DNA of 64,000 nt, from positions 3,720,001 to 3,784,000 of the forward strand of contig NZ_VFNP01000001.1 in NCBI RefSeq assembly GCF_006715635.1. Reading direction: 5' to 3'. The notes beneath the pieces were generated by a model. The model made no database searches and was not told the origin of the DNA. It was given only the letters and a program-made list of their open reading frames with translations. Of the stretch, positions 6,511-15,540 are shown piece after piece; position 1 is the stretch's first letter, and every line of letters starts with the position of its first letter. The translations under genes and the position numbers were made by a program. The DNA comes from Streptomyces sp. SLBN-118. GTDB taxonomy: Bacteria > Actinomycetota > Actinomycetes > Streptomycetales > Streptomycetaceae.

Positions 6511-8919
6511 TCAGGCCTCGCGCGGCCCCAGGGCGACGTCGGCCCACACCTGCTTGCCGCCGCTGAGCGGCACGGAGCCGTACGACGCCGACATCGCCTC
6601 GACGAGGAGGATGCCCCGGCCGCCGGTCGCCTCCCAGTTCACGTTCGCGGGTTTGACGGGCGCGCGCGGAGAGGTGTCGCTCACCGCGACCCGCACGCGC
6701 TCCCCCGCGAGGGTGAAGTCGACGCGGACCTGGCCCTCGGTGTGGACCAGGGCGTTGGTGACCAGCTCGGAGACGATCAGCAGGATGGTGTCGGCCTCCT
6801 CCTTCACCTTCCAGGAGCGCAGGGTGCGGGCCGTGAAGCGACGCGCGTGGGCGACGGCGTCGGGCAGCCTCCACACGGTCCAGCTCACCCGCAGCGGCCG
6901 CACCCCGATCCCGTCGTAGCGCAGGAGCAGCAGGGCCACATCGTCGTCGCGCCGGTTGGCGCCGCCGAGCAGTTCGTCGGCCATCCGCCCGGTGTCGGAC
7001 GGGTCCGCGGCGGACAGGGCCTCGCACACGCGGCGCATGCCGTCCTCGAGATGCAGGCTCGACGACTCGACCAGGCCGTCCGTCAGCAGGGCGAGCACCG
7101 CGCCCGGGGTCAGGGCGACCGCGGTCATCGGGTACTCCGCCGTCGCGAGCACGCCCAGCGGGGGCCCGCCCTCGACCGGCACCTCCCGGGCTTCGCCGTC
7201 CGCCGTACGCAGCAGAGGCGGCAGATGTCCGGCACGTACGCACCAGGCGTCGCCCTCCTCCATGTCGATGGCGACATAGCAGCAGGTGGCGAAGAGGTCG
7301 GTCTCCATGCCGACGAGCAGGTGATTGGCGCGGGAGACGACGACGTCGGGAGGGTGGCCCTCCACCGCGTAGGCCCTGATGGCCGTACGCATCTGGCCCA
7401 TGATCGTCGCGGCGCCCGCGTTGTGTCCCTGGACGTCCCCGACGACCAGCGCCACCTGGTTCTCGGCGAGCGGGATCACGTCGTACCAGTCCCCGCCCAC
7501 GGCAAGGCCCACCGTCGCGGGCAGGTAGCGGGCGACGGCGACGGCGCCCGACAGCCGGGGAAGCTTGCGGGGCAGCAGGCTGCGCTGGAGCATCGTTGCG
7601 AGCTCGTGCTCGGCGTCGAGCGCACGTGCGCGCATCAGCGCCTGTCCCACCAGGCCCGCGGTCGCGGTGAGCAAGGACCGCTCCTCGGGACCGAAGGTGT
7701 GCGGCTCGTCCCATCCGACCAGGCACGCGCCGACCACCCGGCCCTCGGCGGGGAGCGGCAGCACGGCGAGGCCGCCGGGGCCGACACCCGCGAGGTTCGG
7801 CTCCAGGGTGGATCCCGCCGTCCACAGGCTCATCCGGCCCTCGCGCAGCGCGGCCTCCAGCGTGGGCAGGGCGCGCGCGGGTGCGTCGGGCCACTCGGAC
7901 CGCCATTCCGAACGCCACAGTTCCGGCCAGGCACCGGGTTCGGGCGGGTCGAGGACCGACACCACCAGCCGGTCGCCCTCCAGTTCGGCGAGCGCCACCC
8001 GGTCGGCTTCCAGCGGTTCGCGCAGCGCGGCCACCACCGCACGGCTGACATCCCGGACGGTCATCGCACCGGCCAGGGCGACGGACAGCCGCTGCACCCG
8101 GGAGACCTCGTCCGCGCTGGGCCGCAGGTGCGCGGCGTCGGCGACGACGCCGAGCACCCGCTCGGGCCTGCCGTCGCGCTCCGCGAGCCGCCGGACACGC
8201 AGGCGCAGCCAGCGCAGCTCACCCGTGGGGCGACGGATGCGGAATTCCAGTTCCCGGCCGGCGGAGGTCATATGGCCCGGATCGACGATGGCCATGAGCG
8301 CGGGCAGATCGTCGGGGACGGTGTGTTCGAGCAGCGTCTCGACCCGGCCGTCGAAGTCTTCCCTGGGGATGTCGACCAGATCGAGCACCCGGTCGTCCGC
8401 GTCGATCTGCCCGGTGCTCAGTACGAGGGTGAAGGAGCCGACGCCGAAACGGTCCAGGGCGGGCCCGAGGACCGGGCGGCGGCCCGTACGGCCGATGGCG
8501 TGAATGCTCGGTTCACTGCCCGCTTCGAGCCATGCGGCGACCTGGTCGGCGTAGAGCTCCAGGAAGTTGCGCCGTTCGGTGTCGAAACCGTCCGCGACCT
8601 CGTCGACGACGACCAGGCAGCCGAGCGGGCTGCCGTTCGCTCCGAGCGGCAGCGCGCCGAGCGAGACATCGGCTGGCAGGCTCTCGGAGGTGCCCTCCCG
8701 GTACGAGGCGAGTCCCGTCGCGTTGAGCCACAGCGGGCGGCCGGTGCGAAAGGCTTCCACGACGGGAGCACGGCCGGACAGGGAGTAGCTGGGCGACAGC
8801 CCGTACAGGGCACCGGAGCCTCCGGCCGATTCCGCCAGCTGGAGGGTGTCGTGCCTCTTGTCCAGCACATAGACGGCGGCCAGCGCCGCCCCGCCGAAAA
8901 CCCGGGTCCGCTCTGTCAC
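6511..8919 (-). CDS. GAF-PAS-GAF-SpoIIE phosphatase-HATPase signalling protein
   Basis: In this 802-residue protein, residues about 10-130 are a GAF domain. About 150-265 is a PAS-like domain (LRWLRLRVRRLAERDGRPERVLGVVAD). About 275-430 is a second GAF. About 440-650 is a PP2C-type SpoIIE/RsbU phosphatase (GGDWYDVIPL, VVGDVQGHNA, LLTDGLVE, RRDDDVALLLL). About 670-800 is an RsbW-like ATPase (IVSELVTNALVH, GRGILLVEAMS). Such proteins sense a signal, dephosphorylate anti-anti-sigma factors and may also act as anti-sigma kinases. No sigma gene is adjacent. The GTG at 8919 sits very close to the first GAF, so the true start may be a non-canonical codon slightly upstream. Confidence 0.88.
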   Translation of the reverse strand: MTERTRVFGGAALAAVYVLDKRHDTLQLAESAGGSGALYGLSPSYSLSGRAPVVEAFRTGRPLWLNATGLASYREGTSESLPADVSLGALPLGANGSPLGCLVVVDEVADGFDTERRNFLELYADQVAAWLEAGSEPSIHAIGRTGRRPVLGPALDRFGVGSFTLVLSTGQIDADDRVLDLVDIPREDFDGRVETLLEHTVPDDLPALMAIVDPGHMTSAGRELEFRIRRPTGELRWLRLRVRRLAERDGRPERVLGVVADAAHLRPSADEVSRVQRLSVALAGAMTVRDVSRAVVAALREPLEADRVALAELEGDRLVVSVLDPPEPGAWPELWRSEWRSEWPDAPARALPTLEAALREGRMSLWTAGSTLEPNLAGVGPGGLAVLPLPAEGRVVGACLVGWDEPHTFGPEERSLLTATAGLVGQALMRARALDAEHELATMLQRSLLPRKLPRLSGAVAVARYLPATVGLAVGGDWYDVIPLAENQVALVVGDVQGHNAGAATIMGQMRTAIRAYAVEGHPPDVVVSRANHLLVGMETDLFATCCYVAIDMEEGDAWCVRAGHLPPLLRTADGEAREVPVEGGPPLGVLATAEYPMTAVALTPGAVLALLTDGLVESSSLHLEDGMRRVCEALSAADPSDTGRMADELLGGANRRDDDVALLLLRYDGIGVRPLRVSWTVWRLPDAVAHARRFTARTLRSWKVKEEADTILLIVSELVTNALVHTEGQVRVDFTLAGERVRVAVSDTSPRAPVKPANVNWEATGGRGILLVEAMSASYGSVPLSGGKQVWADVALGPREA

Positions 8920-9150
8920 GGTCCGCAGCGCCCCCGTGCTCGCGCTGTCGTCGGACGTTTCATCATCCCTCGCCTCCGACCGGGCCCTGTCGGCCGCGCC
9001 GCGCTCAGAGGCGGCCCACCCACCTCGTCACACGTCCTGGACCGGTCGGTTCCAGCCTAGGGAAGGCGGGCGACGTGTGCGGGGTTTGGCGAGTGTTCAT
9101 CAGTTCCTGACTTCCCGCTACCCCCCGGGCGCCACCCGCCCGCCCGGTCC

Positions 9151-10384
9151 TCAGTTCTTTACGCTGTCCATGACATCGCCCAGGTCCACGAACTTGAACC
9201 CGGTGGCCTCCCTCTCGCCCTCTTCCGGTGTGTCGTGGCCGTCCTGGACCACGAGCAGACCGTGCGGGTACTTCCTGCCCAGCGGCGCATTCAGGACGGC
9301 GGCGCCGTCGCACGCCTCGGAGCCGTCGAGGGTCCCCGGGGCCGCGGCGACACGGAAGCCGCCCTCGTACTCGTTGTCGTCCTCCCGCTCGCGGTCATAC
9401 AGCGCGAAGGTGTTGTCGCCCTGGCTGGAGGCCAGGAGATAGCCGTCACCGTCGCGCTCGGTGAGCAGCGTCAGCCCCTCGACGTCGGCCGCGAGATGCT
9501 TGCCGCCGAAGCCGGGGTCGGCGCCCGCCGTGCACTCCTCGGTTTCCGCGTCGTAGACGCCCGGGACGCCGAACTCGCGTACCTCGTCGACGAGTTGGGG
9601 ACGGCCGGTCAGATCGGCGGGCATGCGCCAGATGCCGACGTCCTCCTGCCCGGCGTAGAGCGTGCCGTCGGCCTGGTCGACGACCATGCCCTCGACCTGG
9701 GGCAGCTCACCGGGTTCGGCGCACGGGGTCCAGGAGGAGCCGTCGGGCAGCCGGAAGGTGGAGGGCAGGTCCAGGGTGCGCAGCTTGCGGTAGCCGACGG
9801 TGCCGCCGGGCCGGGCGGTCAGTTCCAACAGCGCGACGGCGGTTTGATTGCGGCGGCTCACCAGGGCGTACGAGCGGCCGCTGATCTTGTCCGTCCAGGT
9901 GGCCAGTCCGTAGGCGGTCTGCTGGTCGTTGATCTGGTCCTGGCCGGCGGAGAACACCGGTGCGGCGGCGGGGTCGGTGACATCGGTGAGCGGTCCGCCG
10001 GGGCGGTCGCGGTCGATGCGGTAGACGCGCAGCCGGTCGTTGCCGCGATCGCTGGTCACGGCGATGTCGGCCTTCCCCGAGGTCAGCCGCAGCCCCTGGA
10101 CGAGGTCGACGTTGTTGAACCGGCCCGGGGCATCGCCGGGCCGGGGCCCGGCGGGCGCGGGGATCGCCTGCACCTGACGGGCGTCGAGGTCGTAGACGCG
10201 CAGTCCGCCTGGCGTTGCCGCCCGCCTCGTCGTCGTACAGCGTGGGCGTCTCTGTCCGGGGTGTGACGGCGGGCAGTGAACCGGAGGCAGGTGTACGAGC
10301 CTCGGCGGGCACGGCCGCGGCGAATACCGCGAGAGACGTGACCAGCACGAGGGCGGCCGGCCGGACGGAACGGGGCCTGCTCAC
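9151..10384 (-). pseudogene. beta-propeller (3-)phytase, internal deletion with frameshift
   Basis: The GTG at 10384 has an excellent GAGGAG site seven bases upstream and starts a signal peptide (VSRPRSVRPAALVLVTSLAV). The frame reads through TPTLYDDEAGGNA and then goes out of frame near 10225. The body resumes in another frame as GLRVYDLDARQVQAIPAP and continues intact to the stop (FNNVDLV, GRSYALVSRRNQ, PQVEGMVVDQADG, DVEGLTLL, YPHGLLVVQDG). These are hallmarks of Bacillus-type beta-propeller phytase. The segment expected between, with the conserved NADDPAIWV metal-binding strand and about 25 residues, is missing. As written, no functional enzyme can be made. Confidence 0.85.
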
Positions 10385-10526
10385 GAATGTGCTCCTCAGT
10401 GTCGGGAACATGACGATCAGTCACGTGAGCGTGTAGCCGGGGGGTGGCGTCCGGGCGTCGGGCACGGGATGCCCGCGTGTGCGGGCCGTGAATTCGCCGC
10501 GTCGGAGCGGCAGCCCGCGAGTGCAC

Positions 10527-10561
10527 AGCAGCCCCGGGCCCGACGCCGGCCCGGGGCTGCT
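10527..10561. terminator. hairpin terminator
   Basis: A perfect 14-base-pair GC-rich stem with a short loop lies downstream of the leftward VOC gene and upstream of the phytase remnant. It most likely ends VOC transcription. The 336-base gap holding it contains no gene. Confidence 0.6.
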
Positions 10562-10601
10562 CCGCGAGCGGTCGGACGCGCATATGCGGTAGGGGAAGCG
10601 G

Positions 10602-10657
10602 CCTTCCCTGTACGCGGTCAGGGAAGGGTCGGATGTACGCGGTCAGGAAGGGGTCTG
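10602..10657. repeat. hairpin plus two tandem 24-base units
   Basis: CCTTCCCTG and CAGGGAAGG form a nine-base-pair stem at 10602-10628. The right arm belongs to the first of two near-identical tandem units beginning TGTACGCGGTCAGG (10609-10633 and 10634-10657). It lies in the non-coding gap before the VOC gene. Function is unknown; it may be a second terminator or a replication-slippage product. Confidence 0.6.
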
Positions 10658-10747
10658 AGCGACGGACACACGCGGAATCAGCGCGCGCCCCTCAAGCGCC
10701 TCCCGCGCGCCCTATCGGGAGCGGCGAGCGGGAGGCATCACGAGCAC

Positions 10748-11551
10748 TCAGGTCACGTCCGACATCTTCGGCATCTCGCCGGTCGTGGTCATGTCGATCA
10801 CCGAGAACGCCGCGCCCTGCGGATCACTCAGCGCCGCGAACCGGCCGAACGGGCTGTCCATCGGCCCGAACCGCAGTACCGCGCCGCGTTCCGTCGCCTT
10901 GGCCACCGCCGCGTCGCAGTCCTCGACGGTGAAGTACACGTTGACGTACGCGGGCACCTCGGGCGGGAACTCCTCTCCCATCTTCATCCGTCCCAGGACC
11001 GTGTCCCCGCCGAGGTTGTAGATGTTGAAGTCCATCCCCTTCATCTCGGGGTCTTCGACGCGCTGCACCTTGTACGGGAAGACGGCGGGGAAGAAGGCGT
11101 CCGACTTCTCGGGCTCGCGCGTGAAGACCTCGGCCCAGGCGTACGCGCCCGGTACCGCCTTCGCCTCGAAACCCTCGTGGACACCCGCCTGCCACACCCC
11201 GAACACGGCACCGCCCGGGTCGCGGGCCAGCAGCATCGAACCGAAGTCGCCGACCTGCATCGGCTCCATCAGCACCTCGCCCCCGTTGTCACGGATCTTC
11301 GCGGCCGTGGCGGCGGCGTCCGGCGACGCGAGATACAGACACCACGCCGACTGGCCCTCCGCGCCGGGCATCGGCGGGACGACAGCGGCCACCGCCTTGC
11401 CGTTGGCGTAGGCCTGTGTGTAGTTGCCGTACTCCGACTGCGCCTCCCCGAATGTCCAGCCCAGCACATCTCCGTAGAAGCTCTTCGCACCCTCGAGATC
11501 GCTGAACATCGCGTCAGCCCAGCACGGCGTGCCCTCAGGTTGTGCGGCCAT
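10748..11551 (-). CDS. two-domain VOC (glyoxalase-fold) protein, Rv0577/TB27.3-like
   Basis: This 267-residue protein contains two vicinal-oxygen-chelate modules. The first spans about 7-125 (PCWADAMFSDLEGAKSFYGD, through DPGGAVFGVWQ). The second spans about 135-255 (YAWAEVFTREPEKSDAFF, through DPQGAAFSVID). The layout and length match the actinobacterial 27-kDa antigen/hydroxylase family represented by Rv0577. Several positions that normally bind metal are not obviously conserved, so catalysis is unproven. The ATG at 11551 is preceded by GCAGGAGAG. Neighbours on both sides are decayed genes, yet this one is intact. Confidence 0.85.
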   Translation of the reverse strand: MAAQPEGTPCWADAMFSDLEGAKSFYGDVLGWTFGEAQSEYGNYTQAYANGKAVAAVVPPMPGAEGQSAWCLYLASPDAAATAAKIRDNGGEVLMEPMQVGDFGSMLLARDPGGAVFGVWQAGVHEGFEAKAVPGAYAWAEVFTREPEKSDAFFPAVFPYKVQRVEDPEMKGMDFNIYNLGGDTVLGRMKMGEEFPPEVPAYVNVYFTVEDCDAAVAKATERGAVLRFGPMDSPFGRFAALSDPQGAAFSVIDMTTTGEMPKMSDVT

Positions 11552-11655
11552 GGCTGTGACCCTCTCCTGCTCGACGGTTTGTCCCCGCTTGTCACGCTAG
11601 CCAGTCCGGGACCAACCCGCGCGGCGAACTCCGCAAGCTCCCGGCCCGGTGGGAA

Positions 11656-12130
11656 TCAGGTCCGCCCGCCCCGAAGGCCAGGGGCACCCCACACCGGGAA
11701 CCAGCGGGCCAGGTCCGTCGACGCGCAGGTCGTCGGCGAGCAGGGCCCTTGTCTGGAGTTCCAGGGCGTTGTCCCCGCTTCTCGACCGCGCCGGGCAGCG
11801 GAGCGAAGGGGTAGAAGGTTTCGTTGACCAGTGAGGCCGTGTCGCCGGCGGGCTGACGGGCGAGGAGCCAGGTGTAGCCGTACGCGTCCTGGCTGAACTC
11901 GACCGGGACGCCACCGCGTTCGGTGTCGGCGTCCAGCAACTTCCGTACATCCTTCTGGAGTTGCGCGAAGCGCCGCCCTCCACGCCGGCGAAGCACACCG
12001 ACCCGACACCGGTCGGGGTGAAACCGGCGCCCGCCTGGAGGGTGATCGCGGCGGCGGGCAGGCCGAAGAGCTGGTCGAGATCGGGGCGTACGGGCCTGCT
12101 GCGGCCGAGGACGGTGTCGAGGAGTCCCAC
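11656..12130 (-). pseudogene. pspAB: PspA-associated protein PspAB homologue, multiply disrupted
   Basis: The ATG at 12130 starts MGLLDTVLGRSRPVRPDLDQ, the family N-terminus. The frame holds to FAGVEGGA and then loses one base near 11972. The next frame carries FAQLQKDVRKLLDADTERGG and QDAYGYTWLLARQPAGD. It then jumps in frame from ASLVNE to TFYPFAPLPGAVEKR, so about 45 residues of the usual protein (LHAVNT through YLYKRG) are missing. An extra G near 11773 and another indel near 11715 shift it twice more before FPVWGAPGL. Three frameshifts plus one internal deletion make a functional product very unlikely. The intact htpX beside it matches the known htpX-pspAB pairing. Confidence 0.82.
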
Positions 12131-12166
12131 CAGGCGCCTCTGTTCGTCGGCAGTCCGATGGATCGC

Positions 12167-13087
12167 TTACGGGCGGGCCAGCTGCGCCGAGATCCTGGCC
12201 AGCTGGTCCAGGCGCTGCTCCAGCGTCGGGTGCGAGTTGAACAGGCGGCTCAGGCTCTCCTTCGAGGAGAACGCCGGCGCGAACCAGAAGGCGTTGTAGG
12301 GCTCCGCCTTGCGCAGGTCCTCCGTCGGGATCCGGGCCATCTCGCCCGTCACCTTGGTGAGGGCGGACGCGAGCGCCGAAGGGCGGCCGGTGAGCAGCGC
12401 GGCAGCGCGGTCGGCGGACAGTTCGCGGTAGCGGGAGAGCACGCGGGTCAGCAGGAAGCTGATCACGTAGACGACGGCGCTGACCACCGGCACAAGGATC
12501 ATGGCGATGGCGACGTTGGGGTCACGGCTGTTGCCCGCCCGGCCGAAGCCGCCCCAGAGAGCGACACGGGTCATCACGCCCGCCAGCACGCCCAGGAACG
12601 AGGCGATGGTCATCACCGCGACATCGCGATGGGCGACATGCGACAGCTCGTGCGCGAGGACCCCTTCCAGTTCCTCCGGCTCCAGGCGGCGCAGCAGGCC
12701 GGTCGTCGCGCAGACCAGGGCGGTCCTCTCGTTACGGCCGATGGCGAACGCGTTGGGCACGTCGCTTTCTGCGATGGCGACGCGTGGCTTGGGCATGTCG
12801 GCGAGCGCGCAGATACGGTCGACGACGCCGTGCAGCTCGGGCGCCTGCTCGGGGGTGACCTCGCGCGCGCCCATGCTGAAGGCCGCGATCCGGTCGCTGA
12901 ACCAGAACTGCGCGACGAACACCGCTCCCGCGATCAGCAGGATGATCGGCCAGGAGCCTCGCAGGATCACCAGCAGGGCACCCACGAAGACGACGTAGAG
13001 CAGCCCGATCAGGAACATCGTCGTCACCATCCGGGTGGTGAGTCCGTGATCCGGGGCGTAGCGCGACAGATTCCGGTTCGCTGGCAT
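12167..13087 (-). CDS. htpX: HtpX-like zinc metalloprotease
   Basis: This 306-residue membrane protein has two N-terminal transmembrane segments (about 22-60), the M48 zinc motif HELSH (about 146), and a further hydrophobic pair (about 158-215) preceding the third zinc ligand in YRELSADRAAALL. HtpX degrades misfolded or damaged membrane proteins with the active site on the cytoplasmic face. It normally sits next to pspAB, whose copy here is broken. The ATG at 13087 follows AGAGGGTGATC. It is probably the first gene of a former two-gene unit. Confidence 0.92.
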   Translation of the reverse strand: MPANRNLSRYAPDHGLTTRMVTTMFLIGLLYVVFVGALLVILRGSWPIILLIAGAVFVAQFWFSDRIAAFSMGAREVTPEQAPELHGVVDRICALADMPKPRVAIAESDVPNAFAIGRNERTALVCATTGLLRRLEPEELEGVLAHELSHVAHRDVAVMTIASFLGVLAGVMTRVALWGGFGRAGNSRDPNVAIAMILVPVVSAVVYVISFLLTRVLSRYRELSADRAAALLTGRPSALASALTKVTGEMARIPTEDLRKAEPYNAFWFAPAFSSKESLSRLFNSHPTLEQRLDQLARISAQLARP

Positions 13088-13230
13088 CTGATCACCCTCT
13101 GGATGGAGCCGTGTCTCGTCCCCCTGAATAGATTGTGCTCCTTTCTCAACTATTTCCGGCTTACGTTCGTTCCGCTTCCGGCATACGTTCGTTCCGCCGA
13201 AAAACCGGCATCCGGGGCCGCCGACACTGG

Positions 13231-13262
13231 TTCGACATGTGTCAACATAGATATATGTCGAA
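13231..13262. promoter_or_regulatory. candidate ArsR operator overlapping the regulator start
   Basis: Perfect inverted eight-base arms, TTCGACAT and ATGTCGAA, flank the ATG of the ArsR-type gene, with AT-rich sequence between them. AT-rich imperfect palindromes at the start are typical ArsR/SmtB autorepression sites. Confidence 0.55.
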
Positions 13263-13614
13263 CGCGAAGGTGCTGCCCCTACTGGAGCCCGACGTCGTGG
13301 CGTGCTGCCCGCCGCTGACCGAACGCCCGCTCACAGCAGAAGAGGCGGTGCGCACCGCCGCCATGTTCAAGGCCCTCGGCGACCCGGTCCGGCTGCGGCT
13401 CTTCTCGGCGGTCGCCTCGCACCCGGGCGGCGAGGCGTGCGTCTGCGACATCTCCGACGTCGGCGTCTCCCAGCCGACCGTCAGCCACCACCTGAAGAAG
13501 CTCAAGGAAGCGGGCCTGCTCAGCTCGGAGCGGCGCGGCACCTGGGTCTACTACCGGGTCGAGCCGCCGGTGCTGGCCGCGATGGGCCACATCCTGGGCG
13601 GGTACGCCGCCTGA
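13255..13614 (+). CDS. ArsR/SmtB-family metalloregulator
   Basis: The 119-residue protein starts at ATG 13255. It has the ArsR winged helix: TAAMFKALGDPVRLRLFSAV, then DVGVSQPTVSHHLKKLKEAGLLSSE, then GTWVYYRVEP. The segment EACVCDISD holds the two-cysteine alpha-3 metal-thiol motif (compare ELCVCDL in ArsR/CadC), and an N-terminal CCPPL pair could add ligands. It probably represses when metal-free and releases DNA on binding As(III) or a similar soft metal. No arsenical pump or reductase is adjacent: upstream is htpX and downstream an unrelated glycosidase. Its targets therefore lie elsewhere or are lost. Confidence 0.88.
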   Translation: MSNAKVLPLLEPDVVACCPPLTERPLTAEEAVRTAAMFKALGDPVRLRLFSAVASHPGGEACVCDISDVGVSQPTVSHHLKKLKEAGLLSSERRGTWVYYRVEPPVLAAMGHILGGYAA

Positions 13615-13754
13615 GCAGGAGGCGGCGGCGCCCGCCCGGCACCCGGCGCACCCCGCCCCATCTCTTGACATGTTCCTGCCTCGGCGCTGAGATGTGGTGA
13701 CTTTCGTTCGACCCCGTTTGTTTGTGCGCCATTAACCCCCCTCTGGAGCCGCAC

Positions 13755-15464
13755 ATGCACACCGAACGACACACCGCACACACCCTCAGAGAGCGCCTGG
13801 CAGCCGTCACCGCCGCCTTCGCCCTCCTCACCGGCGGGGCCGCGGCCACAACACTCACCGCCGTCACCGCACAGGCCGCCGCCGCGCCCCCGGCAGCGGC
13901 AGCGGCCGTCGACAACGGCCTTGCCCGCACACCCCAGATGGGCTTCAACAACTGGAACTCCACCCACTGCCGGGCCGAGTTCAACGAGGCGATGGTCAAG
14001 GGAATCGCCGACACCTTCGTCTCGCAGGGGCTCAAGGCCGCCGGGTACACCTACGTCAACATCGACGACTGCTGGGCCCTGCCGCAGCGCGACGCGAACG
14101 GCAACCTCGTCCCCGACCCCGTGCGCTTCCCCGGCGGAATCAAGGCAGTTGCCGACTACGTGCACTCCAAGGGCCTCAAGTTCGGGCTCTACTCCAGCGC
14201 CGGGACCAAGACGTGCGACGTCCAGGGATTCCCCGGCGGGCTCGGGCACGAGCAGCAGGACGCCAACCTGTGGGCGTCCTGGGGAGTGGACTACCTGAAG
14301 TACGACAACTGCAACAACACCGGCGCCGACGCCCGGCAGCGCTACAAGGCGATGGGCGACGCGCTGAGGGCCACCGGGCGGCCGATCCTCTACAGCGTCT
14401 GTGAGTGGGGCGAGAACCAGCCCTGGAACTGGGCTGCGGGCGTCGGCAATTCATGGCGTACGACCGGGGACATCAGCGACTCCTGGTCCAGCATGATCGG
14501 CATCGCCCACCAGAACCAGGGACTCGCCCCGTATGCGGGGCCGGGGGCCTGGAACGACCCGGACATGCTCGAAGTCGGAAACGGCGGGATGACCGACACC
14601 GAATACCGCACCCACTTCAGCCTCTGGGCACAGATGGCGGCGCCCCTGCTGATCGGCAGCGATCTGCGCAGCGCATCCGCCGCGACCCTCGCGATCCTGA
14701 AGAACACCGACGTGATCGCGGTCGACCAGGACACTCTGGGCAGGCAGGGCACCGTCGTGTCCGGTTCCGGCGGCCTGGTGGTGATGTCCAAACCCCTCGC
14801 GGACGGCGGCCGTTCGGTGACCCTGACGAACGAGACGGCCTCGGCGAGAACGATCTCGACGACCGTCGACGCGATCGGGATCGGCGGTGCTTCCTCGTAT
14901 GCGCTGAAGGACCTCTGGTCCAAACAGACCGGCACCACCACGGGCGCGATCAGCGCTTCGGTGCCCGCACACGGCACCGTGATGTACCGAGTGACGCCGG
15001 GTGCTCCGATCCCCCCGCCGGCCGGGGTCCACCAACTCAGCGACCTGCCGTGGACATCGGCGGTGAACGGCTGGGGACCGGTCGAGCGCGACCGCAGCAA
15101 CGGCGAACAGGCCGCGGGCGACGGCAGGACCCTCACCGTGAACGGCACGCCCTACGCCAAGGGCCTCGGCACGCACGCAGCTTCCACGGTCACGTACTAC
15201 CTCGGCGGCGGCTGCTCGGCCCTCGCCACCGGCGTCGGCATCGATGACGAGGCGGGCGGTACGAACGGCTCGGCGGTCTTCCGGATCTACCGGGACGACG
15301 CGCTGGTCGCCGACAGCGGCCGCGTCACCGGGGCCGACGCGACCCGGCGGCTGACCGCGGATCTCACCGGCGGTCTGGAGGTCAGGCTGGTCGTCACGGA
15401 CAGTGGCGACGGCGTCGACTACGACCACGCGGACTGGGTGGTACCGACGCTGAGCTGCGGCTGA
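13755..15464 (+). CDS. secreted GH27 alpha-galactosidase with NPCBM domain
   Basis: The ATG at 13755 has GGAG eight bases upstream and gives a long signal peptide ending near AQAAAAPPA. Residues about 55-320 form the GH27 barrel starting ARTPQMGFNNWNS. The nucleophile is Asp184 in LKYDNCNN, and the acid/base is an aspartate in WNDPDMLEVG (268-270). About 325-415 is the beta-sandwich. About 425-569 is an NPCBM-type carbohydrate-binding domain (KGLGTHAASTVTYYLGG, VDYDHADWVVP). It should release terminal alpha-galactose from plant galactosides or galactomannan outside the cell. It stands alone, without an adjacent sugar transporter. Confidence 0.93.
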   Translation: MHTERHTAHTLRERLAAVTAAFALLTGGAAATTLTAVTAQAAAAPPAAAAAVDNGLARTPQMGFNNWNSTHCRAEFNEAMVKGIADTFVSQGLKAAGYTYVNIDDCWALPQRDANGNLVPDPVRFPGGIKAVADYVHSKGLKFGLYSSAGTKTCDVQGFPGGLGHEQQDANLWASWGVDYLKYDNCNNTGADARQRYKAMGDALRATGRPILYSVCEWGENQPWNWAAGVGNSWRTTGDISDSWSSMIGIAHQNQGLAPYAGPGAWNDPDMLEVGNGGMTDTEYRTHFSLWAQMAAPLLIGSDLRSASAATLAILKNTDVIAVDQDTLGRQGTVVSGSGGLVVMSKPLADGGRSVTLTNETASARTISTTVDAIGIGGASSYALKDLWSKQTGTTTGAISASVPAHGTVMYRVTPGAPIPPPAGVHQLSDLPWTSAVNGWGPVERDRSNGEQAAGDGRTLTVNGTPYAKGLGTHAASTVTYYLGGGCSALATGVGIDDEAGGTNGSAVFRIYRDDALVADSGRVTGADATRRLTADLTGGLEVRLVVTDSGDGVDYDHADWVVPTLSCG

Positions 15465-15540
15465 CCCGGAGTGAGCGGCGGCACTCCTGCGGCGGCGCGC
15501 CCGATGGCACACTGGGACGATTGTCCGAAGGAGCCCAGCT

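Noticed and set aside
3054..8919. PP2C plus SpoIIE-type protein as one signalling operon
   Set aside because: They lie on opposite strands, separated by convergent genes and terminators, and nothing links them beyond the shared fold.
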